A DNA stretch of 64,000 nucleotides from Dactylosporangium vinaceum (GCF_019904175.1 NZ_CP061913.1:6448001-6512000), one strand, 5' to 3'. Counted from the first letter of the stretch, positions 32,438-40,490 are shown. Translations and numbers: made by a program. Notes: generated by a model from the sequence alone, not told the origin.

Positions 32438-33243
32438 CGGACTCCCTCTCTGGTCAGCTCCGGCTGATCGGTATGCGGGTGGGGGTGGCCGTGCACGATC
32501 TCGGCGAGCTCCCGCACGGCCCGGCGGGGCACGGCGTGGTTGAACACCCGGCGACCGATCGCGAGACCGGCGCAGCCGGTGCCGATCGCCGCCGTGGCGA
32601 AGTCGGCCAGGCTCTGCCGCTCGTCCTTGCCGCCGGCCACCACCACCGGGATCGGGGAGGCGGCGACGACATCGGCCATCCGGTGCGACGGCGCGGCGAA
32701 CACCGTCTTGACGATGTCGACCCCGAGGTCGGCGGCGATGCTCACCACGTGGGCGAGCAGGGTGGCGTCGGCCGGGTTCTCGATGCGCGGGCCGCGCGGA
32801 TACACCATCGCGAGCAGCGGCACGCCCCACCGCTCGCAGCCCGCGGCCACCCGGCCGAGGTCGGCCAGCTGCCCGGCCTCGGTGTCGGAGCCGATGTTGA
32901 CGTGCACGCTCACCGCGTCGGCGCCGAGCTGCACGGCCTCCTCGACGCCGCCGACGAGGACCTTGGCGTTGCTGTCGGGCGCGTGCGGCGTGCTGGCGCT
33001 CAGGTGCACGACGAGCGCGCAGCGGGCCAGCAGGTTGGGGTCGATGACCCGGGCCCGGCCCTTGTGCACGACGATCGCGTCGGCGCCGCCGATGACGACC
33101 TCCTCGAGCAGCCGGCCGTAGCGGCGCATGTCGGCGATCGGCCCGTCGGACACGGAGTGGTCGAGCGGCACGAACAGGAACCGCCCGTCGCCGCGGCGCG
33201 AGAGCCGCGACAGTCGCAGGGACTTCCCGGTCAGCGTGGTCAT
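32434..33243 (-). CDS. GriI-like aldolase (2-amino-3,7-dideoxy-heptulosonate synthase)
   Basis: 269 residues, DeoC/FbaB class I aldolase. FLFVPLDHSVSDGPIADMRR marks the family; the Schiff-base lysine is expected in VDIVKTVFAAPSH, and IPVVVAGGKDERQSL and LAIGRRVFNHAVP complete the TIM barrel. GriI condenses aspartate semialdehyde with dihydroxyacetone phosphate to the C7N precursor of 3,4-AHBA; the archaeal homologue feeds aromatic amino-acid synthesis. ATG at 33243 has GAGGAGC nine bases ahead and overlaps the stop of the truncated ada gene. It starts the unit griI-griH-ligase1-ligase2-methyltransferase. Confidence 0.92.
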   Translation of the reverse strand: MTTLTGKSLRLSRLSRRGDGRFLFVPLDHSVSDGPIADMRRYGRLLEEVVIGGADAIVVHKGRARVIDPNLLARCALVVHLSASTPHAPDSNAKVLVGGVEEAVQLGADAVSVHVNIGSDTEAGQLADLGRVAAGCERWGVPLLAMVYPRGPRIENPADATLLAHVVSIAADLGVDIVKTVFAAPSHRMADVVAASPIPVVVAGGKDERQSLADFATAAIGTGCAGLAIGRRVFNHAVPRRAVRELAEIVHGHPHPHTDQPELTREGVR

Positions 33244-33980
33244 GCGGGTGCTCCTCGGTTGAGTCGAGTGCAGACCTCCTGCCGCACCCGCTGCTCGAAC
33301 ACGGTCCGGCGCAGGTCGGCGGGGAGCAGCGGGCACGGCGCGGGGTCGTGCGCGGCGTCCACGAGCCGCTGCGCGGTGGCCCGGTAGCGGCCGTCACCGC
33401 GGTCGCGCTCGGCCGCCGGGAACAGCCCGGCCAGGTCGTCCTCCAGCGCGGCGGGGTCGGCGCCGACCCGGATCGCGCACGGTCCGCGGTCGGTGGTGGC
33501 GACGAGCACGTGGCCGTAGGCGCAGGCGGCGATCGCGAACCGGATCGCGGTGCCGGCCCCGCCGGCCCGGAAGCTCGTCGGCGTCATCCCGAGGATCTGC
33601 GCGGACAGCGCGTAGAAGTGCCCGTTGGAGTTGAACCCGGCGTCGTAGATGGCGTCGGTGATGGTCGCCGCGTGCGCGAGCTCGTCGAGCACCCGCCGCG
33701 CCCGCCGCCCGCCGGCGTAGGCGTTGGGCGTGATGCCCATGACGGCCTTGAAGATCCGGTGGAAGTGGAACCGGCTGAGCCCGGCGCTCTCGGCGAGCGT
33801 CCCGAGCAGCGGCACCTCCTGGGCCGTCTCGATGAGCCGGCAGGCCCGCACCACCGCCGGGACGTGCCGCGCGGACGCGCCGAGATCGTCCGGGCGGCGG
33901 CGGTGGTGGCGGCGCCGGTGGCGTCCGTAGTCGCGCTTTCGACGGTGGTCCTCGGCTGTGACCTGGGCGATGACTGGCAC
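33240..33980 (-). pseudogene. Ada-type AraC regulator / alkyltransferase, truncated
   Basis: The middle is a clear Ada protein: HVPAVVRACRLIETAQEVPL, HTH SAGLSRFHFHRIFKAVMGIT, then ITDAIYDAGFNSNGHFYALS, LGMTPTSFRAGGAG and the alkyltransferase ribonuclease-like domain IRFAIAACAYGHVLVATTDR to VFEQRVRQEV. It stops there, before the PCHRV active-site cysteine and about 65 residues short. At the N-terminus the zinc-cysteine methyl-phosphotriester domain is also gone, replaced by an Arg/His-rich stretch. Both repair cysteines are therefore missing, but the AraC HTH pair is intact, so a residual regulatory role is possible. Its TGA overlaps the griI-like ATG. Confidence 0.8.
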
Positions 33981-34026
33981 GCTGTCGAGGCTGCCAGCCA
34001 GCGCCTGCAGTCCGGCTTCGCGCGCC

Positions 34027-34044
34027 TTTCACATCGCTTTCAAT
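34027..34044 (-). promoter_or_regulatory. Possible SARP direct repeat
   Basis: On the minus strand TTGAAAGCGATGTGAAAG contains the heptamers TTGAAAG and GTGAAAG 11 bp apart, the spacing used by SARP activators, 46 bp ahead of the truncated ada-griI operon. No convincing -10 box follows at the expected distance, and the site overlaps the end of the adenosine kinase gene, so this is tentative. Confidence 0.25.
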
Positions 34045-34930
34045 CGAGGGTGTACTCCTGCGAGCCCGCGGATTCGATGACGCGCGCCGCGACGAGGCAG
34101 CCCAGCCGCGCCGACTCGCGCAGCGACCGCCCGTGCAGGACACCGGCGAAGAACCCGGCCCGGAACCCGTCGCCGACGCCCGTCGGGTCGACGACCCGCG
34201 CGGTCGCGGCGGCCGGCACCGTGAACCGCTCGTGCCGCGTGGCGACGTGGACCCCGCGCTCGGCGAGCGTCGTCACCCTGACCTCGACCCGGGCCTGCAG
34301 CTGCGCCGCCGTGCACCCGGTCTTCGCCTCCAGCAGCGCGCCCTCGTACTCGTTGGTCAGCAGGTATCGCGCCCCGTCGATGAACGCCAAGATGTCCGCG
34401 CCGTCGAAGCGGGCCAGCTGCTGGGACGGGTCGACGGCGAACGGGATGCCCAGCTTCCGGCACTCGTCGGCCCGCGCGAGCATCGTCGCGGGCTCGTCGG
34501 CGCCGATGAGCACCAGGTCGAACGGCTCCCCGATGTCGCTCAGCCGGACGGCCCCGGACTCGGCCATGGCGCCCGGATAGAACGAGGCGATCTGGCACTG
34601 GTTGCGGTCGGTGGTGCACACGAACCGGGCCGTGTGCCGGGACCGGCTGACGTGCACGTGGGAGCAGTCGACGCCGTGCCGCTCCAGCCAGGCCCGGTAT
34701 TCGCCGAAGTCCGCGCCGACGCCGCCGAGCAGCACCGGGCGCAGCCCGAGCAGCCCGAGCCCGTAGGCGATGTTGGCCGCCACCCCGCCCCGCCGCACGA
34801 CGAGCTCGTCGACGAGGAAGCTCAGCGACACCACGTCGAGCCGCTCGGCGAGCAGCTGCCCGGCGAACTCCCCCGGGAACGTCATGAGATGGTCGGTGGC
34901 AATGGACCCGGAAACCGCGATTCGCACCAT
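34040..34930 (-). CDS. Adenosine kinase (PfkB family)
   Basis: 296 residues. It matches the mycobacterial-type adenosine kinase: IAVSGSIATDHLMTFPGEFA start, SLSFLVDELVVRRGGVAANI, FYPGAMAESGAV, DPSQQLARFDGADI, TNEYEGALL and the PfkB signature VVDPTGVGDGFRAGFFAG with the catalytic Asp. It phosphorylates adenosine to AMP, which removes the adenosine left after SAM-dependent methylation and S-adenosylhomocysteine cleavage. It lies just upstream of the 3,4-AHBA operon on the same strand, with a metK-like gene in the cluster, so it may serve methyl-cycle recycling; it could equally be a housekeeping copy. Confidence 0.87.
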   Translation of the reverse strand: MVRIAVSGSIATDHLMTFPGEFAGQLLAERLDVVSLSFLVDELVVRRGGVAANIAYGLGLLGLRPVLLGGVGADFGEYRAWLERHGVDCSHVHVSRSRHTARFVCTTDRNQCQIASFYPGAMAESGAVRLSDIGEPFDLVLIGADEPATMLARADECRKLGIPFAVDPSQQLARFDGADILAFIDGARYLLTNEYEGALLEAKTGCTAAQLQARVEVRVTTLAERGVHVATRHERFTVPAAATARVVDPTGVGDGFRAGFFAGVLHGRSLRESARLGCLVAARVIESAGSQEYTLD

Positions 34931-34977
34931 GCCGTCGACGGTATGAGCGCACCGTCGAGGCACATCTCCGCATCTTG

Positions 34978-35751
34978 CTACGCGAACGGCCCGCGCACAC
35001 TCACACCGCCGTCGACGACCAGGCTCTGCCCGGTCACGTACGCCGAGAGCGGTGACGCGAGATAGACCACCGCCGCCGCGGCGTCGCCGGTCCGCCCGAG
35101 CCGGCCCATGGGAATCTCCGGCACGTCGTCGCGCTCGTCGCCCGACGATCCGGCCGCCTGCGTCGCGACGGCCCCGCAGGCCACGACGTTCATGCGGATG
35201 CCGTCGCGGGCGTACTCGGCGGCGACCGTCCTGGCGAGGCTGGCCAGCCCGGCCTTGGCCGCCCCGTACCCGGCCTGCGTGGGCGCGGCCATGACCCCGG
35301 TCACCGACCCGACGCTGACGATGCTGCCACCGCCGCCCTGCCGGAGAAACGCGCGGATCGCGGCCCGGGCGGCCCAGAACACGTACCGCAGGTTCATGGC
35401 GTGGACCAGCTCCCAGTCCTCGTCCGCCATCTCGTGCACCTTCACCGCCGGCACGAACGCCACCTGCCCGCCGGCCACCGTGACCAGGCAGTCGATCCGC
35501 CCGAGCGCGGCGACGGTCCGCTCGACGAACCCGTCGACGTCCTCGCGGCGGCGCACGTCCCCGGCCAGTGCGACCGCCCGGTCCCCCAGCTCGTGCGCCG
35601 CCTCCTGCGCCCGCTGCGGGTCGACGTCGGCGACCGCCACCCGGGCCCCGGCCGCGGCCAGCGCCCGCGACACGGCCCGCCCGATGCCACCTCCACCGCC
35701 CCCGATGACGAGGGCACTGCGGTCCGGCAACGGCTGCGCGAAGTCGTTCAT
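34978..35751 (-). CDS. Short-chain dehydrogenase/reductase
   Basis: 257 residues, classical SDR. The cofactor loop is GGGGGGIGRAVSR with DVDPQRAQ after beta-2 (Asp favours NAD(H)); TVAGG replaces the common NNAG; the catalytic Ser is in SIVSVGSVTG, and YGAAK is the YxxxK motif. It ends YVTGQSLVVDGGVSVRGPFA as in FabG-like enzymes. ATG at 35751 is preferred to an ATG seven codons upstream. It lies 47 bp upstream of the adenosine kinase on the same strand and may be part of the same unit; substrate unknown. Confidence 0.9.
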   Translation of the reverse strand: MNDFAQPLPDRSALVIGGGGGGIGRAVSRALAAAGARVAVADVDPQRAQEAAHELGDRAVALAGDVRRREDVDGFVERTVAALGRIDCLVTVAGGQVAFVPAVKVHEMADEDWELVHAMNLRYVFWAARAAIRAFLRQGGGGSIVSVGSVTGVMAAPTQAGYGAAKAGLASLARTVAAEYARDGIRMNVVACGAVATQAAGSSGDERDDVPEIPMGRLGRTGDAAAAVVYLASPLSAYVTGQSLVVDGGVSVRGPFA

Positions 35752-35795
35752 GCCCGGATCGTCCCACGGCACCGCGTCCGGTAGCGTGGGCGGTG

Positions 35796-36572
35796 ATGGA
35801 CAGGGATCTTGTTGCGGCCCGGGAGCTGGCCGCGGGCCTGGCGGTCCGGGCCGGGCGGCTGCAGGTCGAGCGGCGCGACACGCTGCGGGTCGGGGCGCCC
35901 AAGGCGCACGCCAACGACGTCGTGTCCGACGTCGACATCGCCAGCGAGCGGCTCATCGTCGACGCTCTCCGGGAGGCCTGGCCGCAGGATGCGGTGCAGG
36001 CCGAGGAGGGCCATGGCGGCGGGGGCACCTCGGGGTGGCAGTGGGTTGTCGACCCGCTCGACGGGACGCGCAACTACATCAGCCGGACCGGGCCGTGGTC
36101 GGTGTGCATCGCGCTCTACGAGGGCGACGAGCCACGGGTCGCTGTCGTGTACGAGCCGGTCGCCGATGAGACGTTCACGGCCGTCGACGGGGGCGGGGCC
36201 GAGCTGAACGGGGAGCGGCTCACCGTGTCGGGCGGGCCCGCGCTCGACACGGCGCTCGTCGGCGTCAGCTTCCAGCCCAACCCGGCCACCAAGGCGCGGG
36301 CCGGGCGGGTGGTGCGGGACCTGCTGCCGGCGTGCGGCGACATCCGGCGGGTGCCGGCCGCGCTGAACCTGGTGTACCTCGCGGCCGGGCGGCTCGACGG
36401 CGGGCTCGCACTCGACACGAACCTGTGGGACATCGCGGCCGGGGCGCTCGTCGCGCGGGAGGCCGGGGTCGTGCTCGGCGGCCGGGGCGACGCGTTCAGC
36501 ACCGAGCTGACGATCGGGGCCGCGCCGGCCCTGTGGGACTCCCTCGCCGAGCTGGTGCGCGGCGTGGCCTGA
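35796..36572 (+). CDS. Inositol monophosphatase family protein
   Basis: 258 residues. NDVVSDVDIASERLIVDALR, the metal-binding Glu in VQAEEGHG, the signature WVVDPLDGTRNYI and the late LWDIAAGALVAREAGVVLGG are those of lithium-sensitive Mg-dependent sugar phosphatases. Targets in the family include inositol-1-phosphate, histidinol phosphate and fructose bisphosphate. A GTG immediately ahead (35793) is an alternative start. It is divergent from the SDR with only 44 bp between them, so the promoters overlap. Confidence 0.9.
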   Translation: MDRDLVAARELAAGLAVRAGRLQVERRDTLRVGAPKAHANDVVSDVDIASERLIVDALREAWPQDAVQAEEGHGGGGTSGWQWVVDPLDGTRNYISRTGPWSVCIALYEGDEPRVAVVYEPVADETFTAVDGGGAELNGERLTVSGGPALDTALVGVSFQPNPATKARAGRVVRDLLPACGDIRRVPAALNLVYLAAGRLDGGLALDTNLWDIAAGALVAREAGVVLGGRGDAFSTELTIGAAPALWDSLAELVRGVA

Positions 36573-36585
36573 GCCGGCCGGGTGC

Positions 36586-37503
36586 TCAGACGACAGTGAT
36601 CACGGCGTCGGCCACGCCCGCCTCGTCCAGCAGGCGTCCGCGCAGCGCGGTGACGTGGGCGACCAGGTCGGTGCCGGGGCGCTCGCGGACCGTGGCGGTG
36701 GGCTCCACCTCCATCGTGACCAGCAGCTGGGACGGGCCCACGTACACCGCACGCATGTCGTGTATCCGCTCGATCCACGGCTGCGGGCCGACCGCGGCGT
36801 GCAGCGACTCCATCACGTCGTCCGGCGCGGCGGCGTCGATCAGCAGCGCCTTGGACCGGCGGGCCAGGAGCCACGCCACGACCGCCAGGAGCACACCGAT
36901 CGCGATACTGGCGGCCGGGTCCCACCATGCCCATCCGGTGAGCATGTGCAGTACAAGTGCCAGCAGTGCCAGAGCGATGCCGATGAGGGCGGCCGAGTCC
37001 TCGAGGAACACGGTCGTGGCGCTGGGGTCCGAGGCCATCGTCAGGTGCTCGCGGACCGTGCGGCGGCGGCGTTTCGCGTCCTCGCGCAGCTGGCGGCGGG
37101 CGGTCAGCCAGGACCAGGTCTCGAAGCCGGCCGAGACGACGAGGACGGCGACGCCGACCCACGGGCTTTCCAGCGGCTCGGGCAGCAGCAGGCTGCGCAC
37201 GCCCTCGGCCGCCGACAGCAGGCCGCCGACGAGGAAGATGCCCAGCGCGGCCAGGAACGCCCAGAAGAAGCGCTCCTGACCGTAGCCGAACGGGTGGCGG
37301 CGGTCCGGGCCGCGCTTCGAGCGGCGCAGGCCCAGCCAGAGCAGGATCTCGTTGCCGGTGTCAGCGAGCGAGTGCAGGGTCTCGGCCCAGAGTGCCGCCG
37401 AGCCGGTGACGAGCGCGGCCACCGCCTTGGCCACGGCGATCGCCAGGTTCGCGCCGGCCGCCACGACAACCGTCTTGGTGCTGCTCTCATCGCTGTCCGC
37501 CAT
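36586..37503 (-). CDS. Cation diffusion facilitator (metal efflux)
   Basis: 305 residues, CDF family, exporting Zn/Fe/Mn-type divalent ions from the cytoplasm against protons. The first helix contains the metal motif HSLADTGNE (HxxxD), then FGYGQERFFWAFLAALGIFL; a second HxxxD-like site is replaced by EDSAALIG. Six TM segments and a cytoplasmic C-terminal ferredoxin-like domain (IHDMRAVYVGPSQLLVTMEV) are present. ATG at 37503. It points away from the degraded Nramp locus, a metal importer, which suggests a former metal-homeostasis island. Confidence 0.9.
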   Translation of the reverse strand: MADSDESSTKTVVVAAGANLAIAVAKAVAALVTGSAALWAETLHSLADTGNEILLWLGLRRSKRGPDRRHPFGYGQERFFWAFLAALGIFLVGGLLSAAEGVRSLLLPEPLESPWVGVAVLVVSAGFETWSWLTARRQLREDAKRRRRTVREHLTMASDPSATTVFLEDSAALIGIALALLALVLHMLTGWAWWDPAASIAIGVLLAVVAWLLARRSKALLIDAAAPDDVMESLHAAVGPQPWIERIHDMRAVYVGPSQLLVTMEVEPTATVRERPGTDLVAHVTALRGRLLDEAGVADAVITVV

Positions 37504-37593
37504 AGGCCGTCGATACCCACCGGCCCGGGCGGGTGAACGTCGGCGTTGGATCCGCCGGCCGGGCCGGGTCACGGCGTGGCCGCGCTGGCGACG

Positions 37594-37818
37594 ATGGTGG
37601 ACGCGGTGCAGCTGACCGAGTACATGCTGATCTTCAGCGCGGTGGTGCTGCCGCTGACGTCCCTGCCCATCCTGGTGGTCACCAACGACCGGGACTACCT
37701 CGGCGATCGGGTGAACGGGCGGCTCGCCAACGCGCTCGGGCTGCTGTACCTGGTCGTCATCGTGGTGACCGCGGCGGCCGCGATCCCGCTGCTCGTCATG
37801 ACCGGCATGGGAGGCTGA
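37594..37818 (+). pseudogene. C-terminal stub of an Nramp Mn/Fe transporter
   Basis: Only 74 codons remain: VDAVQLTEYMLIFSAVVLPL, LPILVVTNDRDYLGD, VNGRLANALGLLYLVVIVV and a short tail. These are the last two membrane helices and the intervening loop of Nramp-family divalent metal importers, which normally have 11-12 helices and over 400 residues. Nothing of the earlier helices, including the DPGN metal site, is found upstream; the CDF gene occupies that space. A 30-bp repeat array starts directly after the stop. Confidence 0.75.
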
Positions 37819-37830
37819 CGTGCCATGCCG

Positions 37831-38790
37831 ACCGTCCCCAACCCAGCACACCCGACGCCCACCGCCATCAACGCCGCCCGACAAACGCCGACTTTTATCA
37901 ACGTCGACCGACCCGCGCCGACCGCAATCGACGCCTCTCGACGGACGTCGATTTTCGTCAACATCGACCGACCCGCGTCGACTGTCCTCGACGCTGAACG
38001 GCCAACGCCGCCTGTTGTCGACGTTGAACGACATTCACCGACTGCAATCTGCATCCCCCGACGGACACCGACATCCGTCAACATCGAGCAACCTGCACCG
38101 ACCGCAATCAACGTCCCCCCCGCAGACGGCGACTTTCGTCAACGTCGACCGACCTGCGCCAACCGCAATCGATACCTCTCGACGGACGTCGATTTCCGTC
38201 AACATCGACCGACCTGCACCGACTGCCGTCGACGTCGACCGACCTGCACCGACCGCAATCAACGTCTCCCCACAGACGGCAACTTTCGTCAACGCTGAGC
38301 GGCCTGCGCCAACTGCAATCAACATCCCCCGACGGACGCCGACTTCCGTCAACATCGACCGACCCGCGTCGACTGTCCTCGACGCTGAACAGCCAACGCC
38401 GCCTGTTGTCGACGTTGAACGACATTCACCGACTGCAATCTGCATCTCCCGACGGACGCCGACTTCCGCCAACATCGAGCAACATGCGCCGACTTCCGCC
38501 AACATCGAGCAACATGCGCCGACTTCCGCCAACGTCGACCGGCCGGCGCCGACGGTCGTCGACGTTGGGTGGGCGATGCCGACTGTGCCGACGTTGAGCG
38601 GTCTGCGCCGACGGTCGTCGACGTTGGTCGGGCGATGCCGACTGTTATCGACGTTGAGCGGTCTGCGTCGACTGCAGGCAACGCCCCTCGACGGACGGGG
38701 ATTTTCGTCGATGTTGAGTGGCCTGGGCTGATTTTCGTCGATGTTGAGCGGGGCATGTTGATTGTTGTCGACATCGATCGAAGTGTGGAG
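37831..38790. repeat. 30-bp minisatellite, about 32 units
   Basis: Degenerate head-to-tail 30-bp units, e.g. ACTTCCGTCAACATCGACCG then ACCTGCGCCG; the best conserved core is GTCRACRTYGA. Most units are exactly 30 bp; the unit at 38101 is 31 bp because of an extra C. A block of about 13 units occurs twice: GACTGTCCTCGACGCTGAAC at 37980 recurs at 38371 (391 bp = 13 units + 1). Near 38460-38520 three units are almost identical. Because 30 is a multiple of 3 and stops are rare, several long frames are open on both strands, but none is protein-like. It sits between the Nramp stub and the PRC-barrel gene. Confidence 0.9.
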
Positions 38791-38799
38791 GGTTGATCA

Positions 38800-39210
38800 A
38801 TGTCGATCCTGATCGGGTTCGATCTCCTTGAGCGGCAGATCGTCGACCTGGCCGGCGAGGCGGTCGGCAAGGTCGACGACGTCGAGGTCACGCTGGGCGA
38901 GGACGGCACGCCGCGGATCACGGCGCTGCTTGTCGGGCCGCAGGCCCTCGGCCGCAGGCCCTCGGCCGCCGGATCGGTGGGCGCCTCGGCCGGTGGATCT
39001 CCGCCGTCGCCGGCCGACTGCGCCCGGCCGAGCACCCGGACCCCCTGTGCGTCCCGTGGGACATCGTCGCCGAGCGTGACCATCCCGTCGAAACGGGCAA
39101 TGCCGTCACGCTCACCGCACGCCGCAAACTGCTCACCGAACCGACTCGAAGCCTGGCTGCGCGAGCACCTGATCACCCGCATCCCGGGAGCCCACCATGC
39201 CGGCAACTGA
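38800..39210 (+). pseudogene. PRC-barrel protein with two offsetting frameshifts
   Basis: MSILIGFDLLERQIVDLAGE and VGKVDDVEVTLGEDGTPRI are a PRC-barrel start. From 38940 to about 39140 the family-like reading continues in another frame (IGGRLGRWISAVAGRLRP, then PDPLCVPWDIVAERDHPVE and VTLTARRKLL), and then returns to the first frame for LEAWLREHLITRIPGAHHAG. The first shift coincides with an exact 14-bp tandem duplication (38940..38967); the second needs one extra base near 39135-39146. Together they add 15 bp, so the frame stays open for 136 codons but about 65 residues are nonsense. GGAGGG lies nine bases ahead of the ATG. Confidence 0.75.
38940..38967. repeat. Exact 14-bp tandem duplication
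   Basis: GCAGGCCCTCGGCC is present twice in a row inside the PRC-barrel gene. Removing one copy restores the family reading frame downstream, so the duplication looks recent and frameshifting. Confidence 0.85.
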
Positions 39211-39496
39211 CCCCACCCCGCCCGGCCTGCGCGCCGGTGAACTGCTCGGACGCCCGGTCACCGGCGCCGACGGCCGCCCGCTCGGCCGCGTCGCCGATCT
39301 CGTCGTCGAGGGCGACACGATCGTGGCCGTCATCGCCGTCGGACGGCCGCGCGGGGGCGCCGGCTCGGGTACGAACGCGACGAGCGGACCGGCCCCCTGG
39401 CTGCTGGAGGTCCTCGCCCGGTGGATCATGCGCCGAGAGAGCATCAGAATCCCCTGGTCAGAGGCGGCGCCGAGCCTGCTGCACCGACCGGGCTGA
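39197..39496 (+). CDS. PRC-barrel domain protein (2)
   Basis: 99 residues. LRAGELLGRPVTGADGRPLG then RVADLVVEGDTIVAVIAVG is a PRC-barrel, a small beta-barrel found in ribosome maturation and photosynthetic reaction-centre proteins and often linked to metal transporters in actinomycetes. The tail WLLEVLARWIMRRESIRIPW keeps the family ending. It overlaps the first PRC gene by 14 bp. With the Nramp stub upstream it fits a former Nramp-PRC-PRC operon. Function unknown. Confidence 0.7.
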   Translation: MPATDPTPPGLRAGELLGRPVTGADGRPLGRVADLVVEGDTIVAVIAVGRPRGGAGSGTNATSGPAPWLLEVLARWIMRRESIRIPWSEAAPSLLHRPG

Positions 39497-39607
39497 CGGC
39501 ACCCGCGGCGCCCGCGCGGTGTCCGGTGTGTTGCCGTCCTCACTCGATCGACGTACCGCCGCAGTGGCGTGTGGGGCGGCACGCAAGAATTGGGTACACG
39601 CCAGGGC

Positions 39608-40279
39608 ATGGACACGGGTGGAAGGACAGCGGCGTTGACGGATGCGGTGACGCAGCGGTGGCAGGAGGCCGATGACGCCGTCGAGTCGCTCATCGCCGAC
39701 CTGACGGCCGCGGTCGTGCGGGCCGAGGACCGCAGCCGCAAGCGGCCACGGAGCCGCCGGCCCAAACGGCAGAGCAAAAGCACGCGTCGGTACCTCGCCG
39801 AGGTCATCCGTTCCCGCCGGCTCGCCCCGGGCCTGGCGGTGGACCGCAATATGATCGCCGCGCTCTTCACCGGTCATCGCGAACTGATCGGCAACCCCAC
39901 GCTCGTCGCCGCCGTGGCCGAGGCCTGCGGCATCATCGCCGGCCGGAAGCTGCGCTCGAAGGAGATCGAACGCTTCCGGGAGGCGAGCCGGCGCACGGCC
40001 CGCCTGATCGCGAAGGCTCAGGCGGCCGGCCCGGCGGCAGAAACTCCCAAGCCTGCTCCGGTACCCCCACCCGCCCCCGTCATCGCCCGCGCCCCGATCC
40101 CGGCGCCGGCACCCCCATCCGCGCTCGAACAACTGCTCGGCCCGGTGGACATGCCGGCGCCTGTCGACTCGCCGACGCAGGAGATGCGGGTCGTCGAGCA
40201 CCGCCGCTCCGCGTGGTGGGTCATCGCCCTCGCGCTGCTGCTCGTGCTCATCGCCGCCGCCTTCTGGCTGGCCGGCTGA
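39608..40279 (+). CDS. Tail-anchored protein of unknown function
   Basis: 223 residues. The N-terminal part is charged (EDRSRKRPRSRRPKRQSK, very basic) and contains an HTH-like helical segment with MIAALFTGHRELIGNPTLVA and VAEACGIIAGRKLRSKEIER, reminiscent of helix-turn-helix domains that count or sense. A Pro/Ala-rich linker (about 140-185) leads to a single C-terminal helix WWVIALALLLVLIAAAFWLA. So it should sit on the inner face of the membrane by its C-terminus. ATG at 39608 is preferred to an upstream ATG at 39569 as the intervening residues look non-coding. Family not recognised. Confidence 0.7.
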   Translation: MDTGGRTAALTDAVTQRWQEADDAVESLIADLTAAVVRAEDRSRKRPRSRRPKRQSKSTRRYLAEVIRSRRLAPGLAVDRNMIAALFTGHRELIGNPTLVAAVAEACGIIAGRKLRSKEIERFREASRRTARLIAKAQAAGPAAETPKPAPVPPPAPVIARAPIPAPAPPSALEQLLGPVDMPAPVDSPTQEMRVVEHRRSAWWVIALALLLVLIAAAFWLAG

Positions 40280-40327
40280 CGAACCGCCGGTCAAGATCGA
40301 GCGGGCCGACACACGCCGACCCGCCCA

Positions 40328-40490
40328 CCGACGCACCCCACTCGCCGGCGCAGCCCGCCCGCCGACGCAGCCGCCTACCGACGCAGCCCGCTCGCCGGCG
40401 CAACCCGCCACCGGCGCGACGCGCCCCCCGGCGCAACCCGCCTATCGACGCGACCCGCCTGCCAGCACGGACCCGCTCACCGACGCGACC
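40328..40490. repeat. 17-bp minisatellite, about 9.6 units
   Basis: Head-to-tail units of 16-18 bp based on CCGACGCAGCCCGCTCG, with variants such as CCGGCGCAACCCGCC. It fills half of the 333-bp gap between the tail-anchored gene and the convergent FAD oxidoreductase. The remaining gap (40491..40612) shows nothing recognisable. Confidence 0.8.

Noticed and set aside
37820..38731. Long open frames (up to 303 codons) with decapeptide repeats in the 30-bp array, on both strands
   Set aside because: They follow from a 30-bp period without stop triplets; several frames and both strands are equally open, GC at third positions is not biased as in real genes here, and a 31-bp unit shifts the frame. 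Treated as a non-coding minisatellite.
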